The notes below the pieces were generated by a model that was not told where the DNA came from, made no database searches, and saw only the letters and a list, made by a program, of their open reading frames with translations. A stretch of DNA of 64,000 bases, taken from NCBI RefSeq assembly GCF_020886775.1, contig NZ_AP024525.1:3720001-3784000 (forward strand), in the 5' to 3' direction. The first letter of the stretch is position 1. Each line of letters opens with the position of its first letter. The translations under genes and the position numbers were made by a program. This DNA is from Sinomonas cyclohexanicum. Lineage in GTDB: Bacteria > Actinomycetota > Actinomycetes > Actinomycetales > Micrococcaceae. Of this stretch, positions 31,252 to 39,097 are shown one piece after another.

Positions 31252-31635
31252 CTACTGGGACATGACGGACAGAACGTTCCCGGCAGGATCCTTGAACCAA
31301 GCAATGCCCATCCCGCTCTCCGGGTCCCGCAGCACGCCGTTCTCGTCGACCGGCATCTCGGGTGTGGCGGGATACTTCTCGAGACTGACCCCGAGCTCTG
31401 CAAGCTGCGCGATCCCGGCGTCGAGGTCATCCACCTGGAAGTTGAGCACGGTGAACGTCGCGGGCTCGTGGTTCGGCTTCGGGTACGCGTAGACCCTCTG
31501 GCCGCCGGGCAGGGTGATGTTCAGCCCGCCCATCTGGTCCGCGACCTGGAAGCCCAGGGTGCCGCCGTAGAAGGCGCGGGCCTTCTCCACGTCGTCGACG
31601 CTGAAGCTGGAGAACGAGGCGGTCGGCTGGAACAT
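31252..31635 (-). CDS. VOC-superfamily protein (glyoxalase/bleomycin-resistance fold)
   Basis: This 127-residue protein has the two beta-alpha-beta-beta-beta modules of the vicinal oxygen chelate fold: SFSVDDVEKARAFYGGTLGF at the start, FQVDDLDAGIAQLAELGV in the middle, and WFKDPAGNVLSVM at the end. The ATG at 31635 has AAGGAG 6 nt before it. It could be a dioxygenase, a lyase or a binding protein; no partner gene suggests which. Confidence 0.85.
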   Translation of the reverse strand: MFQPTASFSSFSVDDVEKARAFYGGTLGFQVADQMGGLNITLPGGQRVYAYPKPNHEPATFTVLNFQVDDLDAGIAQLAELGVSLEKYPATPEMPVDENGVLRDPESGMGIAWFKDPAGNVLSVMSQ

Positions 31636-31734
31636 GATGTCTCCTTGGGTGGCGGGGCTCCTCCCACACCACACGATCCCACGCCCGCGCGCCCCGGCAC
31701 CAGCCCCGGCACAAGGCGAGAGCCCCGCACCGCG

Positions 31735-32577
31735 CTAGCCCCAGACGACGTTCCAGGTCCCGGCCACGACGGCAGCGCCCACCGCGAGCGCCGCAACGCC
31801 CGCCCCGACCACGACAACCCAGGCATCGAGGCGCGAGAAGCTCGATTCGCGGGCCCACGTCCGCGGGGCCGGGCGCCCGTCCACCATGCCGCCGAACCCG
31901 CGGGCCTCCATCGCCACGGCGAGGCGGGTGGCCCGGCGGATCGCCTGCACCAGCAGCGCGAACGCCTGCCCGAGGAACGCGCGGAACCGGTCCACGGGGC
32001 TATGCCCGCTCCCCACCCCCCGGGCCCGCCGCGCGAGCCCGAGAGTGCGCCACTCCTCGACGAGCAGCCCCACGAGCCTCATGCCCGCGAGCGCGCCGAG
32101 CACGAACCGGCTCGGCAGCCGCAGCTTCTGCGCGAGCCCGTCGGCGAGGTCGGTGGGATCAGTGGAGAAGAGGAGGAACACGCCCGGCAGGGCGATCGCG
32201 AGACCGCGCAGCCCAATCGCGACCCCGGCGAGAACAGAGTGCTCCGTGAACGTCACCGGCCCGATCTGCAGCCAGACAGGACCCGTCTTGGCGCCCAGGA
32301 GCGCGGTCGAGTAGGCCGCGAGGGCAGCGGCCGCGATGAGGGGCCACGTGCGCCTCACGAGCGTGCTCGGCCGGACGCCGAGCAGCGGCACGAGCGCAAG
32401 CTCGCACACAAGCGCCACGGAAGCGGACACCCAGTCCACGCTGAACAGGAGCGCGATCGTGATGCACAGACCTGCGGCGAGCTTCGCCACGGGGTTGGCG
32501 CGCGCGAGCGGCGAGTTCGCGACGTCGGGCGTCAGGATGCCTGCGGCGCCCGCGCTGCCTGCAGTTCCGGTGCTCAC
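31735..32577 (-). CDS. ECF transporter T component (EcfT)
   Basis: This 280-residue membrane protein couples the ATPases to the substrate-binding S component. Hydrophobic segments flank the cytosolic coupling helices, whose signatures are visible in RATRLAVAMEARGFGG (the ARG motif) near residue 230. The GTG at 32577 overlaps the stop of the ATPase gene (GTGA), so the operon is ykoE-like, ATPase, ecfT. It works with the two upstream genes in uptake of a thiamine-type compound. Confidence 0.9.
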   Translation of the reverse strand: MSTGTAGSAGAAGILTPDVANSPLARANPVAKLAAGLCITIALLFSVDWVSASVALVCELALVPLLGVRPSTLVRRTWPLIAAAALAAYSTALLGAKTGPVWLQIGPVTFTEHSVLAGVAIGLRGLAIALPGVFLLFSTDPTDLADGLAQKLRLPSRFVLGALAGMRLVGLLVEEWRTLGLARRARGVGSGHSPVDRFRAFLGQAFALLVQAIRRATRLAVAMEARGFGGMVDGRPAPRTWARESSFSRLDAWVVVVGAGVAALAVGAAVVAGTWNVVWG

Positions 32578-34124
32578 GCGGCGGCCCCCACGAGCGCGGC
32601 GCGGCCGGAGTCCACTCGGTAGACGGAATCGGCAAGGGCCGTGGTGAAGTCCTCGTCGTGGGTCACTGCGAGCAGAGACGTGCCTGAGTCGAGGAGCTCG
32701 GCGAGGAGCTTGACGAGCTCCGCCCACGTCAGGGCGTCCTGGCCGAACGTGGGCTCGTCGAGCATGAGGATGCTCGGACCCGTGGCCAGCATCGTCGCGA
32801 CCGAGAGCCGGCGCTTCTCCCCGCCAGAGAGCGTGAACGGGTTGGCGCCGGCGAGCCGGGACAGCCGCAGCCGCTCGAGCAGGGGGTCGACGGCGGCACG
32901 CACCTCCGTCTCCCCCATCCGGGCGACGCGGCGGGGGCCGAACTCGAGCTCGTCGATCACGCGCGGGGTGAGGAACTGGTGCTCGGGCTCCTGGAACACG
33001 CTGCCGATCCGCGTCACGAGCTCGCTCGAGCGCCACCGGTGCGGGCTCGGCCCGGCCCCGCGCGCGAGCGGCGCAAGCGCCTCGAGCCGACCTCCCACCT
33101 TCGGCAGCAGGCCCGCGAGGGTGAGCGCGAGCGTGGACTTCCCGGCGCCGTTCGGTCCGGTGACGCTCACGGCGCGGCCCGCGCCGAGGGCCAGATCGAT
33201 GCCGGCCACCACCGGCGGCTGCTTCCTGGAGCGGCCGACGGCGAGCGCTCCGGCGGCGAGGAGCTCCCCGGCGGCGCCCCCGGCACGGGACGCCCGAGGC
33301 CCCGGACGCAGCGGACGCGCGGGCGCCTCCCCGGTGAGCGGGTGCCAGCCCGGGACCCAGACGCCTGAGGCGGCCAGCCGGCGTCGTGCGTCGGGGTCGG
33401 CGAGGACAGCGCCGGGTGCGCCGTCGGCCGCGACTCCCCCGGCCGCGTCGAGCACCACGACCCGGTCCACGAGCTCGGCCCAGACCGAGACGCGGTGCTC
33501 GACGACCACGAGGGTCGCGCCGGTGCGGTCGAGGCTGCGGCGCACGGCCTCGCGGACCTCCGTGACGCCGGCCGGGTCGAGGTTGGCGGTGGGCTCGTCG
33601 AGGAGCACGAGGCCGGGCTCCATCGCGAGGATCCCCGCGAGCGCGAGGCGCTGCTTCTGGCCGCCGGAGAGGGCAGAGGTGGGGTGGTCGAGGGGGACTG
33701 CGAGGCCCACGTCGTCGAGGGCGCGGTGCACGCGCGGCCAGATGTCATCGCGGGGGACGGCGAGGTTCTCGCAGCCGAAGGCGACCTCGTCGCCCACGCG
33801 GGCCATCGCGATCTGCCCGTCCGGGTCCTGCAGGACGAGCCCGGCGCGGCCGCGCGCCTGGGGTGCGGGGACGCCGTCGACCGTGAGGGCGCCGCGCTCC
33901 TCGCCCTCCTCCGCCGCGCCGAGGACCCCGGCGAGGGCGTGGAGGAGCGTTGACTTGCCCGCGCCGGACGCGCCGAGCAGCAGGACGCGCTCGCCCGGGG
34001 CGATGTCCAGGTCCACGCCGCAGACGGCGAACGCCTTCCGGCCCGCGTGGCGCCAGCCCCAGCCGCGGGCGCTGACGGCCGCGGGCCGGCCCGCTCCTGC
34101 GGGGCCCCTGCTCCCCGGCCGCAT
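32574..34124 (-). CDS. ECF transporter ATPase, two ABC domains in one chain
   Basis: This 516-residue protein contains two complete ABC domains: the first with Walker A GASGAGKST near 55 and signature LSGGQKQRLALAG, the second with GPNGAGKST near 320 and LSGGEKRRLSVAT. Both have Walker B motifs (LVLLDEPTANLD; ILMLDEPTFGQD). In most ECF systems EcfA and EcfA' are separate; here they are fused in the order typical of YkoD-like proteins. It drives uptake with the S and T components encoded on either side. Confidence 0.93.
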   Translation of the reverse strand: MRPGSRGPAGAGRPAAVSARGWGWRHAGRKAFAVCGVDLDIAPGERVLLLGASGAGKSTLLHALAGVLGAAEEGEERGALTVDGVPAPQARGRAGLVLQDPDGQIAMARVGDEVAFGCENLAVPRDDIWPRVHRALDDVGLAVPLDHPTSALSGGQKQRLALAGILAMEPGLVLLDEPTANLDPAGVTEVREAVRRSLDRTGATLVVVEHRVSVWAELVDRVVVLDAAGGVAADGAPGAVLADPDARRRLAASGVWVPGWHPLTGEAPARPLRPGPRASRAGGAAGELLAAGALAVGRSRKQPPVVAGIDLALGAGRAVSVTGPNGAGKSTLALTLAGLLPKVGGRLEALAPLARGAGPSPHRWRSSELVTRIGSVFQEPEHQFLTPRVIDELEFGPRRVARMGETEVRAAVDPLLERLRLSRLAGANPFTLSGGEKRRLSVATMLATGPSILMLDEPTFGQDALTWAELVKLLAELLDSGTSLLAVTHDEDFTTALADSVYRVDSGRAALVGAAA

Positions 34125-34125
34125 C

Positions 34126-34734
34126 TCAGACGTCCGCGGCGCGGCCGGCCGCGAAGGCCGAGAGGGCGCCCGTCTTCGCCAGCCCCTTGACGGCGAGCCA
34201 GCTCAGCAGGCCCGCAATGACCGTGCCCGAGATGACCGCGAGGACCACGTACACGGCCTGCCATCCGGCCTCCCACTCGGGGAAGTAGATGATGACCTCG
34301 GAGACGCCCAGCGCGAGGCCCGAGAGCGCCCCGGCCAGGAGCGCGACGCCCAGGTTCCAGCGACGGTAGCGGAACGCGGCGAATGCGAGCTCCGCGCCGG
34401 CGCCCTGCACGAGGCCCGAGAGCAGCACGGCGAGGCCGAACTGTGAGCCCAGCAGAGCCTCGACCACGGCGGCGAGGATCTCGCAGAACAGCGCGGCGCC
34501 CGGCTTGCGGATGATCAGTCCTCCGAGGACCCCGGCGATGACCCAGCCGCCCGCGTACAGGCCGCCGAGCGGGGCAAACGCGGCTGTGGCCGCCTGCACC
34601 CCGACGTAGCCCTGGTCCCAGAGCCAGAAGATGACGCCGCACGCCACGGAGACGACTGCGGCGACGACGATGTCGACCACCCGCCAGCTGTACTTGGCCG
34701 GCGCGGTGGACCCAGAAGTGGTGGTTCCAGACAT
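34126..34734 (-). CDS. ykoE: ECF transporter S component, YkoE family
   Basis: This 202-residue membrane protein of the YkoE family is the substrate-specificity component for a thiamine-related compound (hydroxymethylpyrimidine or thiamine in known members). About six hydrophobic helices are visible, for example VVAAVVSVACGVIFWLW and AVISGTVIAGLLSWLAV. The ATG at 34734 has AGGAGG 8 nt upstream. A TPP riboswitch and an anti-Shine-Dalgarno hairpin lie in the leader. It is first in a three-gene operon with a fused ATPase and EcfT. Confidence 0.92.
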   Translation of the reverse strand: MSGTTTSGSTAPAKYSWRVVDIVVAAVVSVACGVIFWLWDQGYVGVQAATAAFAPLGGLYAGGWVIAGVLGGLIIRKPGAALFCEILAAVVEALLGSQFGLAVLLSGLVQGAGAELAFAAFRYRRWNLGVALLAGALSGLALGVSEVIIYFPEWEAGWQAVYVVLAVISGTVIAGLLSWLAVKGLAKTGALSAFAAGRAADV

Positions 34735-34742
34735 TGGTGTGT

Positions 34743-34760
34743 CCTCCTGTGTTCAGGAGG
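34743..34760 (-). promoter_or_regulatory. Anti-Shine-Dalgarno hairpin in the ykoE leader
   Basis: In the transcript, CCUCCU (34755-34760) can pair perfectly with AGGAGG (34743-34748), the ribosome binding site of ykoE, across a 6-nt loop. This supports translational rather than transcriptional control by the upstream TPP riboswitch. Confidence 0.75.
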
Positions 34761-34789
34761 GGAGGGCAGCCGCGACTGCCTTGAGAACT

Positions 34790-34905
34790 CGACTCCCTTC
34801 GCCGGTACTAGCCGGAGCAGGTTCGAGGGTCTGCGGTAGCCCGCACTCTCAGCGCCCTATGCTCCGCAGCCGCCTGATGGCGGTGTGGGGCGACGCTCCC
34901 CTGTC
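34790..34905 (-). promoter_or_regulatory. TPP riboswitch (THI element)
   Basis: Reading the minus strand, the leader contains the conserved THI-box words GGGGAGC, GCTGAGAGTGCGGG, ACCCTCGAACCTGCTCCGG and CTAGTACCGGCGAAGGGA in the right order, with a variable stem between the first two. It senses thiamine pyrophosphate and represses the ECF transporter when TPP is abundant. The expression platform is the hairpin at 34743-34760. Confidence 0.95.
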
Positions 34906-34948
34906 GTTTGGTCCCATCAGTCTAGCGCGGCACGTTAGGCTGGCCACC

Positions 34949-35209
34949 ATGAGCATCCTCATCAAGCTCCTCGGCACGGCAATCAGCATCGGTGCGGGCA
35001 TCGTCGCCACCAAGCTCGTGGACTTCGCCTGGGAGAAGAGCACCGGGAACAAGCCCCCGAAGGACGCGACGAATCTCGAGGAGAGCCTGCGGGACACGCT
35101 CGTGTTCGCCCTCGTCTCGGCGGGCGTCGGTGCCGTGATCCAGACCTTCACCCAGCGCTACACGCAGCGGGCCATCGCGAACTTCAAGAAGACGCCTGAG
35201 CTCACCTGA
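34949..35209 (+). CDS. Small DUF4235 membrane-associated protein
   Basis: This 86-residue protein matches DUF4235: an N-terminal hydrophobic helix (ILIKLLGTAISIGAGIVATK), a short polar middle (WEKSTGNKPPKD), and a second helix (TLVFALVSAGVGAVIQTF) followed by a basic tail. The ATG at 34949 lacks a Shine-Dalgarno sequence and lies close behind TAGGCT, so it may be leaderless. Function is unknown; the family is common in Actinobacteria. Confidence 0.8.
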   Translation: MSILIKLLGTAISIGAGIVATKLVDFAWEKSTGNKPPKDATNLEESLRDTLVFALVSAGVGAVIQTFTQRYTQRAIANFKKTPELT

Positions 35210-35277
35210 CCCCCGCCCCCGGGTCTGGGGGTCGCCTTCCGGGGGTCACCGTCTGGGGTCCCCTTCCGGGGGTCAGT
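35207..35277. repeat. 14-bp-period repeat array (forward orientation)
   Basis: GTCGCCTTCCGGGG, GTCACCGTCTGGGG, GTCCCCTTCCGGGG and GTCAGTT follow one another without gaps; this is the most regular array in the window. The TGA of the DUF4235 gene opens it. It begins a 784-bp gene-free stretch made of repeats and the left end of an insertion sequence. Confidence 0.8.
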
Positions 35278-35296
35278 TGATGTGGGTGCTGCGCTT

Positions 35297-35380
35297 GTCC
35301 CCAGCTTTAGTCTTCAACTCACGGCGTGTCGCACGATCGTGTCCGCGTGTCCCGCCCGCGCCCACTCCAAAGCCGGGGAG
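35297..35380. repeat. Composite intergenic repeat, copy 2
   Basis: It begins TGTCCCCAGCTTTAG and ends CCAAAGCCGGGGAG, which are inverted relative to each other, and contains CACGGCGTGTCG and a second CGCGTGTC. It corresponds to the copies at 18820 and 35567, with a divergent middle. Confidence 0.6.
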
Positions 35381-35392
35381 CTCCCCAACGAC

Positions 35393-35445
35393 GGGAGTTG
35401 ACCGTCAGGACGTGACTCCCAGAAGGTGCCTCCCAGAATTCGGGC
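35393..35445. repeat. 14-bp-period repeat array (reverse orientation)
   Basis: GGGAGTTGAC, CGTCAGGACGTGAC, TCCCAGAAGGTGCC and TCCCAGAATTCGGG follow with 14-bp spacing. Confidence 0.7.
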
Positions 35446-35488
35446 ACGAGGCACGCCCAGGTGACGTCCGCGCACGCGGGTGACATCC

Positions 35489-35519
35489 GCGCACGACGCC
35501 GCCACTCGCCGTCGTGCGC
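35489..35519. repeat. CGCACGACG hairpin element
   Basis: Arms GCGCACGACG and CGTCGTGCGC enclose CCGCCACTCGC. It is preceded by two imperfect copies of GTCCGCGCACG. It corresponds to the hairpin at 18738 and likewise precedes a composite repeat by about 50 bp. Confidence 0.75.
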
Positions 35520-35566
35520 CAAGCGCGCCTCCCGCGTCGCCCACACATCCGTTGCCCACGTGGGAA

Positions 35567-35660
35567 ATTCCCCAGCTTTAGGCATCAAGTCACGGCGTGT
35601 CGGCAGGTTCCTCGGCGTGTCGTCACGGGCGTCATCCGAAAGCCGGGGAATACGGCACCC
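35567..35660. repeat. Composite intergenic repeat, copy 3
   Basis: This is the clearest copy: TTCCCCAGCTTTAG at the left and CCGAAAGCCGGGGAA at the right are inverted ends, with two GGCGTGTCG words between. The order hairpin, about 50 bp, composite repeat, 14-bp array is the same as at 18738-18954. Confidence 0.65.
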
Positions 35661-35667
35661 CTGACCC

Positions 35668-35704
35668 GCGGGAGGTGCCCCGCAGGACCTGACCCCCAGC
35701 ATGG
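35668..35704. repeat. 14-bp-period repeat array left of IS110 copy 2
   Basis: CGCGGGAGGTGCC, CCGCAGGACCTGAC and CCCCAGCATGGGGG follow with 14-bp spacing, then 28 bp of GC-rich sequence precede the insertion sequence. Confidence 0.55.
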
Positions 35705-36825
35705 GGGCGCCGCCTGCGGGGCGCACCGTGGTGCGCGAAGGTTCGTGCGTGGCCGGTGGTTGCGCCGTGTGTGTGCGGGATGGATGCTGGGGGTGTCCGT
35801 CGCGGTCGACCCCGAACCTTCTGTGGTGCCGGTGAGCCTGTCCTCCAGCATGGTGGCGGAGGGCCTCCGCGGGAACCGTGGATTGGTGCCTTTGAGCCCG
35901 AGCGTCAGACTTCCGAATCTCTCCTGCCCTCCCCGCGAGGGTGTCAGATGGTTTGTGTGAGGGCGGTGTCCCTGACAGAAAGCCGAGACACTGATGAGCA
36001 TGGTCAGCAAGGAAGAGCGGCAGGAGCGCCGCAGGGCCCAGCGTGAGGGCGTGGAAGCGCTCGAGGCGTCGGGGGCGCTGGATGAGCTGTACTCGATGAT
36101 CGATGCCGGGCAGGTCCAGCTCGAGGGCAGGGACGGGCTGATCCAGCAGCTGATCAAGGCCGGCCTCGAGCGCGGGATGCAGGCCGAGCTGTCGGACCAC
36201 CTCGGGTACGAGAAGGGCGACCCGGACGCGGCGCTGTTCCCGAACTCGCGCAACGGCTCGTTCCCGAAGACTGTCGGCACGATCGCCGGGGACGTGGAGC
36301 TCGCGGTCCCGCGGGACCGGGACGGGACCTTCACACCGATGCTCGTGCCCAAGGGCGCCCGGCGCCTGTCCGGGCTCGATGACATGATCATCTCCCTGTA
36401 CGCGGGCGGGATGACGGTGCGCGACATCGAGCATCACCTCGTCTCCACGGTCGGCACCGAGGTCAGCCGCGAGACGATCTCCAAGGTCACCGACGAGGTC
36501 CTGGACGAGGTCCTGGCCTGGCAGCGCCGGCCGCTGGAGTCCTTCTACCCGGTCATCTACCTGGACGCGATCGTGGTCAAGGTCCGCGACGGGGCGCACG
36601 TGCGCAACAAGGCCGCGCACATCGCGGTCGGGGTGGACATGGACGGGATCAAGCACGTGCTCGGGATCTGGGTCCAGGCCGCCGAGGGCGCGAAGTTCTG
36701 GGCCGGGGTATGCGCCGAGCTGGCCAACCGCGGCGTCCGGGACGTACTCATCGTCTGCTGCGACGGGCTCACCGGCTTCCCCGAGGCGATCGAGGCAACC
36801 TGGCCCGAGTCGCTGGTGCAGACCT

Positions 36826-37073
36826 CATCTGTCCACAATGGCGGTGGCCGAACCGTTCGGCCAGCCACCTGCGCCGTGGCGGTCAGAACCCTTGCAGACG
36901 CGTCGCCCTCGAGGCCCACATGCAGACCCGTTCGGCCGCCGCGGGGCAGAATCGTGAATCAGCCAGCGGGAGATGCGACGCCGGTGCGGCGATCGCCGAG
37001 ATGAGGTCCTGACGCGAGGCTGCCGCGCATCCCCGGCACAGGTGGGTTCAGTCCGAGAGGAAGGACCTGCGGT
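36826..37073 (+). ncRNA. Candidate bridge RNA region of the nested element
   Basis: This non-coding 5' region has a strong hairpin at about 36844-36870 (GTGGCCGAA and TTCGGCCAGCCAC). It contains TGCAGACC at 36921-36928 and TGCAGAC at 36893-36899, identical to the left half of the rebuilt target. A left target guide is expected to have the same sequence as the top strand. Eight-base matches can arise by chance, so confidence is low. Confidence 0.35.
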
Positions 37074-38386
37074 ATGACAAGTACTGAACTGGCTACCGCT
37101 GCCGGGACCCCCGAGGTGTTCGCCGGCGTGGACTGGGGCGGTGCGTTCCACCAGCTCTGCCTCGTCGACTCGACCGGGGCCACGCTGCTGCAGAAGCGCT
37201 TCCCGCACACCGTCGAAGGCCTTGCCGGGCTGTGCGCCGCCCTTGCCGCGGTCGCTGGCGTGGTCCGGGTCGCCATCGAACGCGCCGAAGGGCTCCTGGT
37301 CGAGCGGCTGCTCGAGCTGGCCGTGGAGGTCTACTGCATCTCCCCGAAGGTCTCCGCCCGGTCCCGGGAGCGCTACCGGATGGCCGCGAAGAAGTCCGAC
37401 GCGTTCGACGCCTTCGTCCTGGCCGACAGCCTCCGCCACGAACACACCCATTGGCGCCCGATCCGACCCGCGTCCCAGACCCTGATGCGCCTGCGCGCCG
37501 TGATCCGCGACCGCGAGCGGCTCGTGTGGCGCCAGCGCGACCTGGAGAACCAGCTCCGGGCGGTGATGGAGTCCTACAACCCTGCGGTCCTGCACCTGTT
37601 CTCCAGCCTCGACCGGGACATCTCCCTGCAGTTCATCAGGCGCTACCCACAGCCCGCCCAGGCCGCCCGCGTCGGGGTCAAGCGCATGGACGCCTTCATC
37701 ACCGCCCACGGCTACTCCGGGCGCACCAGCGCCGAGACCCTCGTGGAACGCCTCCGCCCCACCTGCTCGCCGCGGGCGAGGGCACCAGCGCCGGCCGGGC
37801 GTTCACCGCAGTGCGGATGGCCGAGGAGCTCTCCCTGCTCAACGGGCACCTGCGCGAATACGACACCGAGATCCGGGCACTGCTCGCCGCCCACCCCGAC
37901 ACCCGGATCTTCACCGCCTTCCCCGGCGTCGGCCCCGTCACCGCCGCGACCCTCCTGGCAGGGATGGGCGAGGACCGCGACCGGTACCCCTCCGCGGCGT
38001 CGCTGCTGGCCGAGACCGGGCTCGCTCCCGTCACCCGCGCCTCCGGGCGCACCCGCCAGGTCCGCTTCCGCTACGCGGCGAACAAGCGCATGCGCCACGC
38101 GATCGACTGGTGGGCCTTCGTCGCCGTCCGCGAGGACCCCCACTTCACCGGCGAGCACTACCGAAGGGCCCGGGCCGCAGGCCAAGGCCACCACCGCGCA
38201 CTGCGCGGCGTCGCAGCCCGCTGGGTCCGCATCCTCTGGCGCTGCTGGCACGACCGCACCGAATACGACCCGGCCCTGCACCCCCTACGCCGGCAGGCCC
38301 TCGAAGCCGCCGACCACGCCCAGGACACCGGCCCCATCCCCCAGCGCACCGCAGAGGAACACCTGGCACTGCCCGCCGCGAGCTGA
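37074..38386 (+). pseudogene. IS110-family transposase with a frameshift
   Basis: The N-terminal RuvC-like domain is in the frame starting at 37074 (FAGVDWGGAFHQLCLVDS, then VAIERAEG and KKSDAFDAFVLADSLR), and the C-terminal Transposase_20 domain (IFTAFPGVGPVTAATLLAGM) continues in another frame to 38386. One base is missing near 37752-37762, in a stretch containing CGCCCC. The restored protein would have about 437 residues. Either the element is dead or there is a sequencing error at the C run. Confidence 0.85.
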
Positions 38387-39097
38387 GCCCACGCACACCC
38401 CCAGCGGACGGGAAGCCCCCGCCCGCCGATCAGCCCTGCCCCCCGCGACCCCCATCCGGACCCCAGGGGTTGACAGCGGGAGTCTGCGTGGTGCACCTGA
38501 TCCGGGCCTCGATGCGGTTCGTGGCCTACGGCCAGCGCAAGGCCGTCGCCGCGGCCCTCAAGACGGTCTATCAGGCCCCGAACGAGGCCGCCGCGAAGGC
38601 GGCCCTTGAGGAGTTCGCGGCCTCCGAGCTGGGGAAGAAGAACCCCAACACGGTCCGGGCGTTCCAGGACGCCTGGGAGCGGTTCATCCCGTTCCTGGCG
38701 TTCCCGCCGATGCTGCGCCGGGTCATCTACACCACCAACGCGATCGAGTCGCTGAACTACCAGCTGCGCAAGGTCATCAAGAACCGCGGCCACTTCCCCT
38801 CCGACGACGCGGTCGTGAAGCTGCTCTGGCTCGCGATCTGCAACATCGAGGACAAGCGCGCCCGCCAACGGGCCAAGGAGCGCGGACTGCCCGCACACCG
38901 GCGCAAGGCCGACGGGCGCCTCGTCCAAGGCCAGGTCACCACGAACTGGAAGCAGGCCCTGGCCCAGCTCGCCCTGGCCTACCCCGAACGCATCAACCCC
39001 TACCTCTGAACCAAACCGGAGACCGACCACTCACACAAACAACTTGACACGCTCCTCCCCGCGGCGGACGCCATTCCGATCGGAAAGGAGCCAGGCG

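Larger units (their letters stand above)
36826..38485 (+). mobile_element. Second type of IS110-family element, inserted in the IS256 transposase
   Basis: The uninterrupted target can be rebuilt from the transposase reading frame: GTGCAGAC-CT-GCGTGGTGCAC. CT appears at both junctions (36824-36825 and 38484-38485), consistent with a CT core dinucleotide as in IS621. The element is about 1660 bp, has no long inverted ends, holds 248 bp of non-coding sequence upstream of one transposase gene, and is unrelated in sequence to the other IS110 element. Confidence 0.85.
35994..39009 (+). pseudogene. IS256-family transposase split by an insertion
   Basis: The N-terminal 277 codons are at 35994-36824 and the C-terminal 174 codons at 38485-39009; joining them restores VQT-CVVHLIRASMRF, a conserved block of the family. 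The DDE residues are recognisable: Asp in VIYLDAIVVKVRDG, Asp in VCCDGLTGFPEAI and Glu in TTNAIESLNYQLRKV. The joined protein would have about 451 residues. The gene is disrupted and cannot make a whole transposase. Confidence 0.92.
35937..39054 (+). mobile_element. IS256-family insertion sequence, itself interrupted
   Basis: The ends are inverted repeats: the left end GAGGGTGTCA followed by TTTGTGTGAG, and the right end, read on the minus strand, GAGCGTGTCA followed by TTTGTGTGAG. An 8-bp target duplication CTCCCCGC is present at 35929-35936 and 39055-39062, as known for IS256 members. Its transposase gene is split by another IS110-type element at 36826-38485. Without that insert the element would be about 1.46 kb. 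Confidence 0.9.
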
